Shown piece by piece: positions 1-6,762 of a stretch of DNA of 64,000 bases. The first letter of the stretch is position 1, and each line of letters opens with the position of its first letter. The stretch covers positions 1-64,000 of the forward strand of contig NZ_WNDO01000018.1 in NCBI RefSeq assembly GCF_009912395.1, given 5' to 3'. Origin of the DNA: Luteibacter sp. (GTDB lineage Bacteria > Pseudomonadota > Gammaproteobacteria > Xanthomonadales > Rhodanobacteraceae). Below the pieces are notes generated by a model. That model made no database searches, had not been told where the DNA came from, and saw only the letters and a program-made list of their open reading frames with translations. The translations under genes and the position numbers were made by a program.

Positions 1-262
1 GCGCGAGCACCGCGCCCTGTTGGAGCAATACGCTTTGATCGCCAGCATGAGTGCCAGAGGCAACTGCTACGACAACGCAGCAATGGAGAGTTGGAACCAC
101 AGTCTGAAGGTCGAGGCCATCCATGGTGAACACCTCGCCACACGGGAGCAGGCCAAGGCTCATGTGTTTGACTACATTGAGGTTGACTACAATCGGATCC
201 GGCTGCACTCGACCCTGGGCTACCTCAGCCCAGAGCAGTACGAGCTGGCCAATGTCGCTTAG
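1..262 (+). CDS. IS3-family transposase OrfB, C-terminal part (cut by window edge)
   Basis: The reading frame is open from the first bases (codons from position 2) to TAG at 260-262. It ends in the DDE integrase-core tail typical of IS3-family OrfB: the SARGNCYDNAAMESW block carrying the region around the catalytic glutamate, then a YNRIRLHSTLGYLSPEQY-type ending. In the family this enzyme catalyses cut and strand transfer of the insertion sequence. The 5' part lies outside the window, so whether it is intact cannot be judged. The small secreted-peptide gene at 290-403 begins immediately beyond the presumed IS end. Confidence 0.9.
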   Translation, partial: REHRALLEQYALIASMSARGNCYDNAAMESWNHSLKVEAIHGEHLATREQAKAHVFDYIEVDYNRIRLHSTLGYLSPEQYELANVA

Positions 263-289
263 ATAGGTGTCCGTAAATCAGGGGCAAGA
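1..289 (+). mobile_element. Right end of an IS3-family insertion sequence
   Basis: The OrfB tail stops at 262 and about 25 nt of AT-richer sequence (about 265-289) follows before host-like sequence resumes, which fits a terminal inverted repeat. The other end is outside the window, so the exact boundary, inverted repeat and target duplication cannot be confirmed. The boundary at 289 is an estimate. Confidence 0.6.
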
Positions 290-403
290 TCAAGGCTTAC
301 CAGCGATTGCTACCGAAGTGGCAGTCGTGCTGTCGGCGTAAGCTGCGACAGGTGCGATCAGCGCGGCGCTGGCCAGGAGCGAAAGGAAATGGTGTTTTTT
401 CAT
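290..403 (-). pseudogene. Small secreted peptide, probably truncated by the IS
   Basis: An ATG at 401-403 has a clear ribosome site (GGGAAAGGAAG) just upstream. It opens a 37-residue frame starting MKKHHFLSLLASAALIAPVA, a convincing Sec signal peptide. The frame ends at TGA 290-292, exactly where the IS3 end is expected, so only about 14 residues follow the signal peptide. The simplest reading is a periplasmic or secreted protein gene whose 3' part was displaced by the IS. A genuine micro-peptide is possible. No function can be assigned. Confidence 0.5.
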
Positions 404-430
404 GGTCTTCCTTTCCCGCCTAGATAAAAA

Positions 431-745
431 CTAGGATCCCTGAAGTTCAAGCGAGGTCACTGAGCACGTACCATCGCTGTTGACAGCGTATCCGATGTGG
501 TAAACCTTGCCGTCCGTCGATTTGGCCGTCAGAAGGGCTGCGTACATGGCCCGCGCCTGCGGCGTGTCCAGGGAGCCGAGATTCACGGCACCGCACGAAG
601 CTGACAGGCCTTCTTTGAAGACGACGAATGGGTTGTTGAACTGGATGCCGAATCGGTCGATCGTCCGATTGAAGTCGTCGTTCGCTGCCGCCGTAAATGA
701 GGAGAGAGCGGTCATTCCACCAAAGACAAGTGCTGCGAGCTTCAT
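431..745 (-). CDS. Small secreted protein of unknown function
   Basis: The 104-aa protein has a Sec signal peptide (MKLAALVFGGMTALSSFTAAA, about residues 1-21). The mature part is about 83 residues with two cysteines (in SCGAV and TCSV), compatible with a periplasmic disulfide. The start at 745 is chosen because AGGGGAC lies just upstream and the signal peptide begins there; a longer in-frame extension to 823 would bury it. It follows the truncated secreted peptide on the same strand. No family was recognised. Confidence 0.65.
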   Translation of the reverse strand: MKLAALVFGGMTALSSFTAAANDDFNRTIDRFGIQFNNPFVVFKEGLSASCGAVNLGSLDTPQARAMYAALLTAKSTDGKVYHIGYAVNSDGTCSVTSLELQGS

Positions 746-948
746 ATAGTCCCCTTTATGGTCCGACCACGGTCGTGGCCGGAGGGAGCATGCCTGATGA
801 GATTTGGCGGGGTATGTAGGCAATTCTCGCGGCCCTGTGTAGGGAATTTCCTACATGCGTATTCGAACCCGCTGGCCTGGTTGAGAGGCAGCCCATGGAG
901 TTCACCAGATCCGATGGAGATGTGCGTGTCGCTTGATGACGGCAGATG

Positions 949-1019
949 GCTAGGTCGCGCTTGCCGGCGAAGATGGATTGCCGCGAACACCCATCGCGCG
1001 CAAGCGCGCTCCTACATGG
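949..1019. repeat. REP/BIME-like inverted pair
   Basis: CATCGCGCGCAAGCGCGCTC at about 991-1010 is a strong palindrome. It is preceded in opposite orientation by a decayed copy (TAGGTCGCGCTTGCCGGCGA, about 952-971). The same unit occurs as a well-preserved head-to-head pair at 50775-50846. Such repeats are common intergenic elements in Xanthomonadales and related gammaproteobacteria. They form hairpins and are often mobilised by RAYT transposases; none is encoded here. Confidence 0.75.
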
Positions 1020-1042
1020 AGTAGGCCGAGATCAAAGGCAAA

Positions 1043-1126
1043 AAAAAGCCCCACATCGCTGCGAGGCCTTAAATAATGGTGGCTGAGGACGGAATCGAAC
1101 CGCCGACACGGGGATTTTCAATCCCC
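1043..1126. other. attL: partial copy of tRNA-Phe 3' end plus its terminator
   Basis: This stretch matches 45323-45406 base for base except position 1053 (A here, G at 45333). It contains the 3' half of tRNA-Phe from the CCA end through the anticodon loop, and the downstream hairpin of the tRNA terminator. At 1127 the sequence diverges into phage DNA. It has lost the tRNA 5' half and cannot make a tRNA. Confidence 0.93.
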
Positions 1127-1217
1127 GTTGCTAGTGCGTATAAGTGCCGGGATATATAAGGATAATTGCATGATGCATGATAAAAACCATGCCAAGGAGT
1201 TGTCAGTGTTTTGCCTG

Positions 1218-1223
1218 TATAAT
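1218..1223 (+). promoter_or_regulatory. -10 box candidate for the left-end moron gene
   Basis: A perfect TATAAT lies 42 nt before the start of the Cas2/SinR-like gene, in an AT-rich stretch of otherwise high-GC DNA. No well-spaced -35 is obvious (TTGTCA at 1200-1205 is only 12 nt upstream), so the call rests on the -10 and position. It would let the gene be expressed independently in the lysogen. Confidence 0.4.
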
Positions 1224-1239
1224 CGGCGATGGGGTGAGG

Positions 1240-1250
1240 GTTTTTAGCAA
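1240..1250. promoter_or_regulatory. Candidate integrase arm-type site, left end
   Basis: GTTTTTAGCAA here is repeated exactly at 45290-45300 and nearly (GTTTTTAGAAA) at 45309-45319 near the other attachment site. Copies just inside both prophage ends, outside genes, are what arm-type binding sites of a lambda-type integrase look like. Only pattern evidence. Confidence 0.4.
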
Positions 1251-1265
1251 TCTCAAGGGGAAAAC

Positions 1266-1553
1266 ATGGCTGCATACTTGGTCACCTACGACCTGACGCA
1301 GGAAGCCTCGTGGAGTTCCTATTCGGATCTCACAAAGGCTATCGAGAAGCTCGGTGGACTTAACACACAGAAGTCCGTTTGGCTTGTTCAGTACAGCAAT
1401 TCGGCAACTTCGCTGTTCGAGGCGCTGGAAAAGCACGTGCATGATAAGGATCGGCTGTTTGTCGCGGAACTGGCGAAGGGCGGATCTTGGTTGAGCCGTA
1501 GCTTCAAAGGCACAAATGATTGGATGACGCGAAACATTGGGTCCGCTCATTAA
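1266..1553 (+). CDS. Cas2/SinR-like small protein, prophage moron
   Basis: The 95-aa protein begins AAYLVTYDL, continues with a DLTKAIEKLG helix and an S-x-WLV strand, and ends KDRLFVAEL. This is the layout of the SinR/Cas2-like ferredoxin-fold family (a relative of Cas2 and VapD), where the first-strand Asp corresponds to the metal-binding position in nucleases. An AAGGGG ribosome site precedes the ATG. It lies between attL and the integrase and is convergent with it; the two stop codons share the palindrome TTAA. No cas genes or CRISPR repeats are nearby, so a CRISPR role is unlikely. A toxin or nuclease accessory role is only inferred. Confidence 0.6.
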   Translation: MAAYLVTYDLTQEASWSSYSDLTKAIEKLGGLNTQKSVWLVQYSNSATSLFEALEKHVHDKDRLFVAELAKGGSWLSRSFKGTNDWMTRNIGSAH

Positions 1554-2560
1554 CGAGCAGGCTTGACGACCTTCGGTTTTCGATCATAGACCCGAGAGTG
1601 GGTCTTCTGGTCCAGATGGCCGAGGAGCTGCCAGTCCTCGCCATCTGTACCAGCCTTGGCCCGGAGATCGTGAAAGGTGAAGCGGGCCAGGTGTGAATGG
1701 GCGGCGAGGGCCTTCGTCATTGCCTTATGCCAGAGTGTCCGGAATCCATCCGAGGTGTAGGGCTGGCCGTCGCGGCGCCGTAGCCAGTGACCTCCGATGC
1801 CTGCCACCTTCGTCGCCGCAAGCTCGCAGGCGAGTCGCATCCCCGGGGACCAGGGGAAGTGCAATGCTTTCCGAGTCTTGCCCTTCGTCTTGTTGGGCTT
1901 GATGGTGAGGCCTGTATCGTCGAAATCAGCTAGCTTCAGGGTCAGGATGTCCCCCTGACGCAAGCCGGTTGACACCGCCAGCATGATGGCGGCCTGGACT
2001 GGGCGCGATGCGTACTGGAGCAGGATGTTTACGTCCTCATCGGACGCGTAGCGGTCGCGCGGCCGCGTAACGGCCCGTCCCAACTGGGCGACGGGGTTGC
2101 TGGGGACCATGCCCCTTTCGACGGCTACCTTGAACGCCTCCAGGAGGTTGGTCCGCTCCAGATTGAACTGGGTGGGGGACTGGGCCGCGCGCACGTCCCT
2201 CCAGCGGACCAGCATGGGTACATCCACGTCCACGAGGCGAACGGCGCCGAAGACCTGCCGCAGCTTGTCCACGTGCTTCCGATAATCCTTCTCGGTTGAC
2301 TCCTGGATCTCGCCGCGGTGCCTGCGCTGGGCGATCTGCCCAAGGTAGGCATCGAGGGCGACCGCTACGGTGTCGCCCTGGATGACGGTGGCACCCCAGG
2401 TCCGGGCCCATTCGTCCAGCATGCGGTGGAGATCTGCGCCGTAGGTACGCCGGGTCAGCTTGCCGCCCGGCGCGGGAACCATCATGTAGTACGCGCCGTT
2501 TCGCCGGTCGCGGTAGCAGTAGGAGGGAAGCCCGCTACGCTGCTTTCGTGGACGTGCCAT
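1550..2560 (-). CDS. int: Tyrosine recombinase (phage integrase)
   Basis: The 336-aa protein has an N-terminal DNA-binding region (basic, aromatic residues 10-40), a core-binding SAM-like domain (about 65-155) and a catalytic domain. Catalytic residues are visible: R201 (TGLRQGD), a lysine-rich beta-hairpin (225-231), H297 and R300 (FHDLRAKAG), H315 (LLGH) and the nucleophile Y325 (SRVYDRK). It carries out site-specific integration into the tRNA-Phe 3' end, matching the direct repeats found. It overlaps the DUF4224 gene upstream by 26 nt, so the two are probably co-translated at the end of the left operon. Confidence 0.95.
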   Translation of the reverse strand: MARPRKQRSGLPSYCYRDRRNGAYYMMVPAPGGKLTRRTYGADLHRMLDEWARTWGATVIQGDTVAVALDAYLGQIAQRRHRGEIQESTEKDYRKHVDKLRQVFGAVRLVDVDVPMLVRWRDVRAAQSPTQFNLERTNLLEAFKVAVERGMVPSNPVAQLGRAVTRPRDRYASDEDVNILLQYASRPVQAAIMLAVSTGLRQGDILTLKLADFDDTGLTIKPNKTKGKTRKALHFPWSPGMRLACELAATKVAGIGGHWLRRRDGQPYTSDGFRTLWHKAMTKALAAHSHLARFTFHDLRAKAGTDGEDWQLLGHLDQKTHSRVYDRKPKVVKPAR

Positions 2561-2771
2561 AGGCTGAGAAGTCCGGTTCCTTTCGTTGAATGGTGCGCTT
2601 GCCGGAGGTCGGCATCAACTTGGCCTCCACAGCGGCCCGGAGGACGCGCGGCCATCCGTCGGCGGCGATTTCGAACCGGTAGCCATTCGCGGTAAGCCAC
2701 GCGGCCACCTTGGCCCGCTGCTTGCGGTCGCTGATCTCGACCAGCTCGTCTCGGGTCAGGAAGAGGGCCAT
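2535..2771 (-). CDS. DUF4224-type small protein, probable excision partner
   Basis: The 78-aa protein opens with FLTRDELVEISDRKQRAKVA, the signature of DUF4224. This family is repeatedly found directly upstream of phage tyrosine integrases. It overlaps int by 26 nt on the same strand. A small basic protein in this place is often the directionality factor, but here that is inferred from position only. The short N-terminal helical region could bind DNA. Confidence 0.7.
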   Translation of the reverse strand: MALFLTRDELVEISDRKQRAKVAAWLTANGYRFEIAADGWPRVLRAAVEAKLMPTSGKRTIQRKEPDFSAYGTSTKAA

Positions 2772-2842
2772 AGGCCACCTCGCTTGCGAACACAGCGCGC
2801 CCCGGTCACCATCGGCGCACTTAAATGGATGGAGGGATCGGG

Positions 2843-3091
2843 ATGAGCAAGTACATGCAGTTGATTGGATCGTCTGGCCGCATCGTTAATAACGAAGCCA
2901 GCCTGCAAGGCAATTGGGCGGTGTATCTGCATCCGGTGACCAGCGAGAGCAAGGCCCTTGCCAAAGGAGCCACGGCTGAGTTTTTTCGTAACTCTCACGA
3001 AGCGCACGCCGCTGCATTCTTGGAATCCAATGACGCGGTCGCAAGACTGGAGCGCGGCGAGGTGCTGGCGGACCCTGAAGAAGGCGAGTGA
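2843..3091 (+). CDS. Phage protein of unknown function, opposite to the early operon
   Basis: The 82-aa acidic protein (MSKYMQLIGSSGRIV...) ends in a Glu/Asp-rich tail. The start at 2843 is preferred over 2825 because GGAGG sits 8 nt upstream. It is the only rightward gene in the leftward early block, convergent with the gene ending at 3100 and divergent from the DUF4224/int pair. It may be an independently expressed moron. No family recognised. Confidence 0.6.
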   Translation: MSKYMQLIGSSGRIVNNEASLQGNWAVYLHPVTSESKALAKGATAEFFRNSHEAHAAAFLESNDAVARLERGEVLADPEEGE

Positions 3092-3099
3092 CGCTGAAT

Positions 3100-3417
3100 T
3101 CATGAAGCACCCCCCGCCCTGTCGATGAGGGCGTTCAACATTCGCTCGGTCTCGTCCCAGTCCTGGTAGTTGTCCTTGAGGCCGGCCTGTGCGCGTATCT
3201 CAGTGCGTAGCGTCTCCAGCTCCGCTACAGCTACCGCGCGCTGGGACTTGGCGCGGGTTTTCGCGCACCAGCCTTCCCAGGACGCCTGAATAATTCGGTT
3301 GGCGTAGTAGTCGGGATGAGCGCTATCGCGCTTCATATACTTGGCATCGTAGTTATCTGCGGTGCGCAGCGCAGCCTCAAACGCCCCCCGCTCGATCTCC
3401 ACCATCTCGGTGGTCAT
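3100..3417 (-). CDS. Phage protein of unknown function
   Basis: The 105-aa protein (MTTEMVEIERGAFEAALRTA...) has a region rich in aromatic residues (DYYANRIIQASWEGWCAK) and a helical C-terminus. The start at 3417 is chosen because its ATG overlaps the TGA of the zinc-ribbon microprotein (ATGA), with GAGGGG upstream; an in-frame extension to 3456 would overlap that gene further. The style (ASWEGWCA, YANR) is common in siphophage early-region proteins of unknown role. Confidence 0.7.
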   Translation of the reverse strand: MTTEMVEIERGAFEAALRTADNYDAKYMKRDSAHPDYYANRIIQASWEGWCAKTRAKSQRAVAVAELETLRTEIRAQAGLKDNYQDWDETERMLNALIDRAGGAS

Positions 3418-3587
3418 GCCCATATCCATCCCCTCGTTTTGCATACGTTGCACCACGTCCGCTCAAGTTCGTAACCACGGCATGCCGGGCAGACTCTCCG
3501 ATAGAAAAACGGGTGAGCGACTCTCTGATTCCTCTGATCAAGGAGTATCTGGCGAAGACCCTTCGCCATCTCGGGGGTGAGGGTCAT
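3414..3587 (-). CDS. 57-aa zinc-ribbon microprotein
   Basis: The frame starts at ATG 3585-3587 and ends at TGA 3414-3416. The protein begins MTLTPEMAKGLRQILLDQRN and has two CxxC knuckles (CPAC and CNVC) about 16 residues apart near the C-terminus, a zinc-ribbon pattern. Both ends are ATGA overlaps with neighbouring genes (start with the stop of the 3584-3787 gene, stop with the start of the 3100-3417 gene). That makes it a real member of the coupled operon despite its size. DNA- or protein-binding is likely; the target is unknown. Confidence 0.7.
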   Translation of the reverse strand: MTLTPEMAKGLRQILLDQRNQRVAHPFFYRRVCPACRGYELERTWCNVCKTRGWIWA

Positions 3588-3787
3588 GGCCACTGTACTC
3601 CTATGTTGACTCGCTGCGCTCCATCCTCACGAGCCTCGTTGAGCTGCCAGACGCGATAAGTGACGCGCCATAGGCTCATATCGCCAAGACGGAGGCCGTC
3701 GCCAACAGCAGGGATGGCCCGCATATGTAGCTCTGCCAGCGCGTCGTCTTGATGCTCGGTAACGATGTGGACGTAGTAATCAGCCAT
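3584..3787 (-). CDS. Phage protein of unknown function
   Basis: The 67-aa protein starts MADYYVHIVTEHQDDALAEL. The start at 3787 overlaps the previous gene's stop by 8 nt, and the stop overlaps the zinc-ribbon start as ATGA. The C-terminus (VNIGVQWP) is beta-like. Small and unrecognised, but its position in an unbroken chain of coupled frames supports it being translated. Confidence 0.6.
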   Translation of the reverse strand: MADYYVHIVTEHQDDALAELHMRAIPAVGDGLRLGDMSLWRVTYRVWQLNEAREDGAQRVNIGVQWP

Positions 3788-3977
3788 GTCCCGGCACCTC
3801 CTGTTGGGCCCGTTCATTCTCACGCTCGCATAGAACGGCGAACATGCCGGCTACGTGCTTTGCTAATACCGTCTCGATCAACTCCATGCACTCGGTGTTG
3901 TATGCCTTAGCAAGTTCCATAAACTGTCCAGTGTCCCTTGCCTCGCGTGCTAGCTCTAGAAGTCGCTTCCTAGCCAT
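3780..3977 (-). CDS. Small helical phage protein
   Basis: The 65-aa protein (MARKRLLELAREARDTGQFM...) is highly helical and charged, with no catalytic motif. The start at 3977 overlaps the stop of the preceding gene by 8 nt. It belongs to the stop-start-coupled early left operon. No family recognised. Confidence 0.6.
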   Translation of the reverse strand: MARKRLLELAREARDTGQFMELAKAYNTECMELIETVLAKHVAGMFAVLCERENERAQQEVPGHG

Positions 3978-4266
3978 TTGGCACCTCCCTCGCGGCGGCG
4001 ACGCCTTTATCCGTGCATTTCCAGCCATAGTCATAGTCACCAGTGTGGTCGCAGTACACGAGGTCCAGCTTCGACAAAGCATTTAACGCCTTACCAGCTA
4101 GCAGCGCGGCTCCCTGCGCGCTATATCGCTTCCTATGATCCCCTCGACCCTGTTCGAGAAGGTGGAAGCCGACACCGGAGGTGCGCGGCGCCCCACCGCG
4201 AGCGATGAAGACGAGCGCATCCGACTGAAACGGCGTAAGAGCGGCGGCGATGTAGTTGGTCGTCAT
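3970..4266 (-). CDS. Possible winged-helix phage protein
   Basis: The 98-aa protein (MTTNYIAAALTPFQSDALVFI...) has helices followed by LLAGKALNALSKLDLVYC and a short wing-like YDYGWKCTDKG segment. This is the arrangement of small winged-helix DNA-binding proteins, but similarity is by pattern only. The ATG at 4266 overlaps the upstream TGA (ATGA), which decides the start over the long extension to 4512. Confidence 0.6.
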   Translation of the reverse strand: MTTNYIAAALTPFQSDALVFIARGGAPRTSGVGFHLLEQGRGDHRKRYSAQGAALLAGKALNALSKLDLVYCDHTGDYDYGWKCTDKGVAAAREVPNG

Positions 4267-4580
4267 GCTGCGCTCCCGATCTCGGTGAATTCCAGCTCGA
4301 CCGATCCCATGTCCGGTAGGTCGAAGTCCACGACCCGCATGCCAAGCTGTTCCTTGGCCGGCCAGCCTTCGGATTCGCACAACTTGGTCACTGCCCATTC
4401 CCCGGTGTAGCCGTCGATGAGCGTGTAGAGTATGCGGCTCGCTGCTCGGCGGGTTGCGGCGACGATGACATCGCCATCGGAAGCGTCCAACACCTCGTCG
4501 GCCTCGGCCCAAAAGTCATTGATCTCGGTTGCCATCGCGACGGTAAGCACATCGAGATCGACCTCGATGGTGATGCTCAT
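4263..4580 (-). CDS. Phage protein of unknown function
   Basis: The protein is about 105 aa (MSITIEVDLDVLTVAMATEI...), acidic, with an alpha/beta look. The start at 4580 has AGGG six bases upstream; 4586 is an alternative ATG two codons earlier. It ends ATGA-coupled to the next gene. Unlike most of this operon it starts 31 nt after the previous stop, so it opens a new translation unit. No family recognised. Confidence 0.6.
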   Translation of the reverse strand: MSITIEVDLDVLTVAMATEINDFWAEADEVLDASDGDVIVAATRRAASRILYTLIDGYTGEWAVTKLCESEGWPAKEQLGMRVVDFDLPDMGSVELEFTEIGSAA

Positions 4581-4611
4581 GTCCATCCCTGCGTCGAACC
4601 GGAATGTGCGC

Positions 4612-6186
4612 TTACCCACGATCCACCCCCATCCGCCCGGCTGACGGGGCGGCGAGAGTTGCCAGCGCTCGGTCGCGGCGCTTGGTGAACTCGTAGCCAA
4701 GAGCGCGCATGACGTTGCGATATTCGTCTGCCGTGGTCTGAGCACTGTGTAGGCGGTCCAGCTGCTCATCAGACGGGTCTTTGAGCCCGTCGACCTGTTC
4801 GCCCTCGATCGAGGCATCCGCAGATGACTTCAAATAGGACGATACGGCGTCCACGAAGTATCCAGCGTGCTCAACCGCACGCCGCCACGGATTGTCCGGG
4901 TCGTTCAGCCCATCCGGCACAGCCTGTCGCGGGGTGGCCCGAGGAATCTCCACAAGCGCCCGAATGGAGGCGGCTACGTCTGCCCGGACCCCAGCCGCTA
5001 GCTTTCCCATCCGCCCGAGGTGACGGACGGCTTCTCCACCGCGCTCGATGGCCTTGGCTAGTTCCTCTAGATCATCGAATGTCACCCCATCGGCCACCGC
5101 CTGCTCGGCCGTGCTATCCGGAATTTCCGGGTAGAGATGCGGAAGGCTTGGTACGTCGGCGCGGGCGGTCGTCATAGGTTCCGTATGCCGTACGATCATC
5201 GCCACGTCGTCGATTACGCCTTCAAGCTCCATCACCCATTCGCCGCGACGCTCGTAGACGCGACCGTGTAAGGGCCACTCCGGCTCGCCCCTCGTCTGCT
5301 CGGCAGGGTGGGCCTGAAGCGATTGATGGAAGTCGCGATGTGCGGCATGCGCAATATGGCGGGGAATCAATCGCGCGGCTGATCCATAGGGGCAGCAGTC
5401 ACGGTCACCGGGCGGCACATCACCAGTGGACGAGCACTCCGGGCAGTAGCGCACCAAGTCATCGCCCGTCGCCTGCTCGGCAGGGAGGATTGCCTCACCG
5501 CGTTGATGCAGGAACATGGCGAAGTTGGCGACGTCGCGCGGATCACCCTTTTCGACGTGAGCCCGGAGCATGTCGGAGAGGCGTTGCTGCATGCCGGGTT
5601 CGTCGCCGTTCCAGCCCCCACGACCCTTTGCGCGGGCCTCGGCCAATTTCGCCTTCAAGGCCACGGCAAAGGCATCAACCGCTACGTCATCAGGATGGGC
5701 ATCGCCCTTCGGCTGGGCGGCGAGGGCTACTGAGATTGCCGCGCGAACATCAGGCAAGAATTCGTCATCGAAGTCTCCACCAGACGCCCAGCCGTTTTCC
5801 GCCAGTGCTTCTGCAACGCGGCGAACATCAACATCGCCCTGTACGCGCGGGGCGGCATAGGCGTATTCGGTTCCTCGACCTTGGCGCCGCGCCAGTTCAA
5901 TCAGGTCTTGATCGGGCTTACCGTCCATCCACTGCGAGTTATGTCCACCGTCAAAGAGCCAACGGAATGCCACCACATCCCCGCCCACTACATCGGGGGT
6001 GGGAAGATGCTTTCCGCGCTCGATGTCGTTAAGAAGAATCATCATGTCGGCGAGTATGTTGTCGTCTACGCCACCGTCACTTCTGACGGCCTTCATGGAA
6101 CGCAGGCGTTCCCGATACTGATCGTAGTCAATCACGGCAGGATCAAAACGCCACTTGACGGGCGCGGTGCTGGTCTTGTCGGTCAT
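4612..6186 (-). CDS. Large multi-part phage early protein (Ea22-like mosaic)
   Basis: The 524-aa protein looks like a mosaic. About residues 165-235 (KLAEARAKGRGGW...MLRAHVEKGDPRDVANF) resemble a block in many phage ead/Ea22-type early proteins. Around residues 245-275 there is a cysteine cluster (CPEC...CCP) that could bind zinc. The remainder is charged and helical. In lambdoids such proteins sit between int and the recombination genes and are non-essential. Its ATG overlaps the upstream stop (ATGA). Function unknown. Confidence 0.65.
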   Translation of the reverse strand: MTDKTSTAPVKWRFDPAVIDYDQYRERLRSMKAVRSDGGVDDNILADMMILLNDIERGKHLPTPDVVGGDVVAFRWLFDGGHNSQWMDGKPDQDLIELARRQGRGTEYAYAAPRVQGDVDVRRVAEALAENGWASGGDFDDEFLPDVRAAISVALAAQPKGDAHPDDVAVDAFAVALKAKLAEARAKGRGGWNGDEPGMQQRLSDMLRAHVEKGDPRDVANFAMFLHQRGEAILPAEQATGDDLVRYCPECSSTGDVPPGDRDCCPYGSAARLIPRHIAHAAHRDFHQSLQAHPAEQTRGEPEWPLHGRVYERRGEWVMELEGVIDDVAMIVRHTEPMTTARADVPSLPHLYPEIPDSTAEQAVADGVTFDDLEELAKAIERGGEAVRHLGRMGKLAAGVRADVAASIRALVEIPRATPRQAVPDGLNDPDNPWRRAVEHAGYFVDAVSSYLKSSADASIEGEQVDGLKDPSDEQLDRLHSAQTTADEYRNVMRALGYEFTKRRDRALATLAAPSAGRMGVDRG

Positions 6187-6407
6187 GGCTTGTCCTCAAT
6201 TGCTCCGTGCCTGATTTCGTTGGCCGCATCTGCTTCGCTTATGGGTGATTGCCCACCTTCCGCTTGGACGCCTACCCAGTCGCCCGAATCCATGAGGTGT
6301 TCATTGATGGTTTCGGCTGCCTCTTCGGCGCTATCGGCCCACACCACGACCGACTTCCTTGCAAGCAGCTCGAACAGGTAAGGTTGGCTGGTCTTGTCGG
6401 TGGTCAT
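6183..6407 (-). CDS. Small phage protein of unknown function
   Basis: The 74-aa protein (MTTDKTSQPYLFELLARKSV...) has the strand-helix phrase VVWADSAEEAAETINEHL, reminiscent of small phage proteins with a ferredoxin-like half-fold. Coupled at both ends by ATGA overlaps; the start at 6407 is set by the upstream stop. No function assigned. Confidence 0.65.
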   Translation of the reverse strand: MTTDKTSQPYLFELLARKSVVVWADSAEEAAETINEHLMDSGDWVGVQAEGGQSPISEADAANEIRHGAIEDKP

Positions 6408-6760
6408 GCAACGGACTCCCCTGCGAGGGCGCCATAGGCGGCGAGGTCGATGTAGTCGTCGGGATTGCCAGTGGGCGTATTCGTGGCGCGGGCGATCTTC
6501 AGAGTCGCCATGAAGAGCCATCCGTCGCGCTCGCTCATCTGGTGGCCAGTCAACGCATTGAACGCGGCCACTGCGCGCCCCATCGAGCGCTCCTGCTCCT
6601 GGTCACGCTCAGCGGCACGGTCGTCGATGGTCTGCGCGGCCTGGCGCAGGATGTCGGGGGCGCTCTGGCGGAGCTGCGCGTCAGACCTTGACGTGTGAGC
6701 GGCGAGGCGGATGCGCGGCAGGTGCTTGTTGCAACGTCGGGGGCGGATAGGCAGGTCCAT
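6404..6760 (-). CDS. DUF6378 family phage protein
   Basis: The 118-aa protein carries the DUF6378 core: ILRQAAQTIDDRAAERDQEQ, then ERSMGRAVAAFNALTGHQMS, GWLFMATLKIARA and DDYIDLAAYGALAGE. The family is widespread in phage early operons and has the all-helical, acidic layout of MazG-like nucleotide hydrolases; that activity is not proven here. ATG 6760 with GGAG six bases upstream is preferred; GTG 6766, overlapping the upstream TGA, is an alternative. Confidence 0.75.
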   Translation of the reverse strand: MDLPIRPRRCNKHLPRIRLAAHTSRSDAQLRQSAPDILRQAAQTIDDRAAERDQEQERSMGRAVAAFNALTGHQMSERDGWLFMATLKIARATNTPTGNPDDYIDLAAYGALAGESVA

Positions 6761-6762
6761 GG

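Noticed and set aside
1077..1126. A second functional tRNA-Phe
   Set aside because: Only the 3' half is present; the 5' half is replaced by phage DNA, so it is an attachment-site remnant.
1266..1553. CRISPR-associated locus suggested by the Cas2-like protein
   Set aside because: No repeat-spacer array or other cas gene is visible in the window; similarity is to the solitary SinR/VapD-like branch.
5340..6032. 230-aa plus-strand frame opposite the 524-aa early protein
   Set aside because: Arg/His/Pro-rich shadow without start signals.
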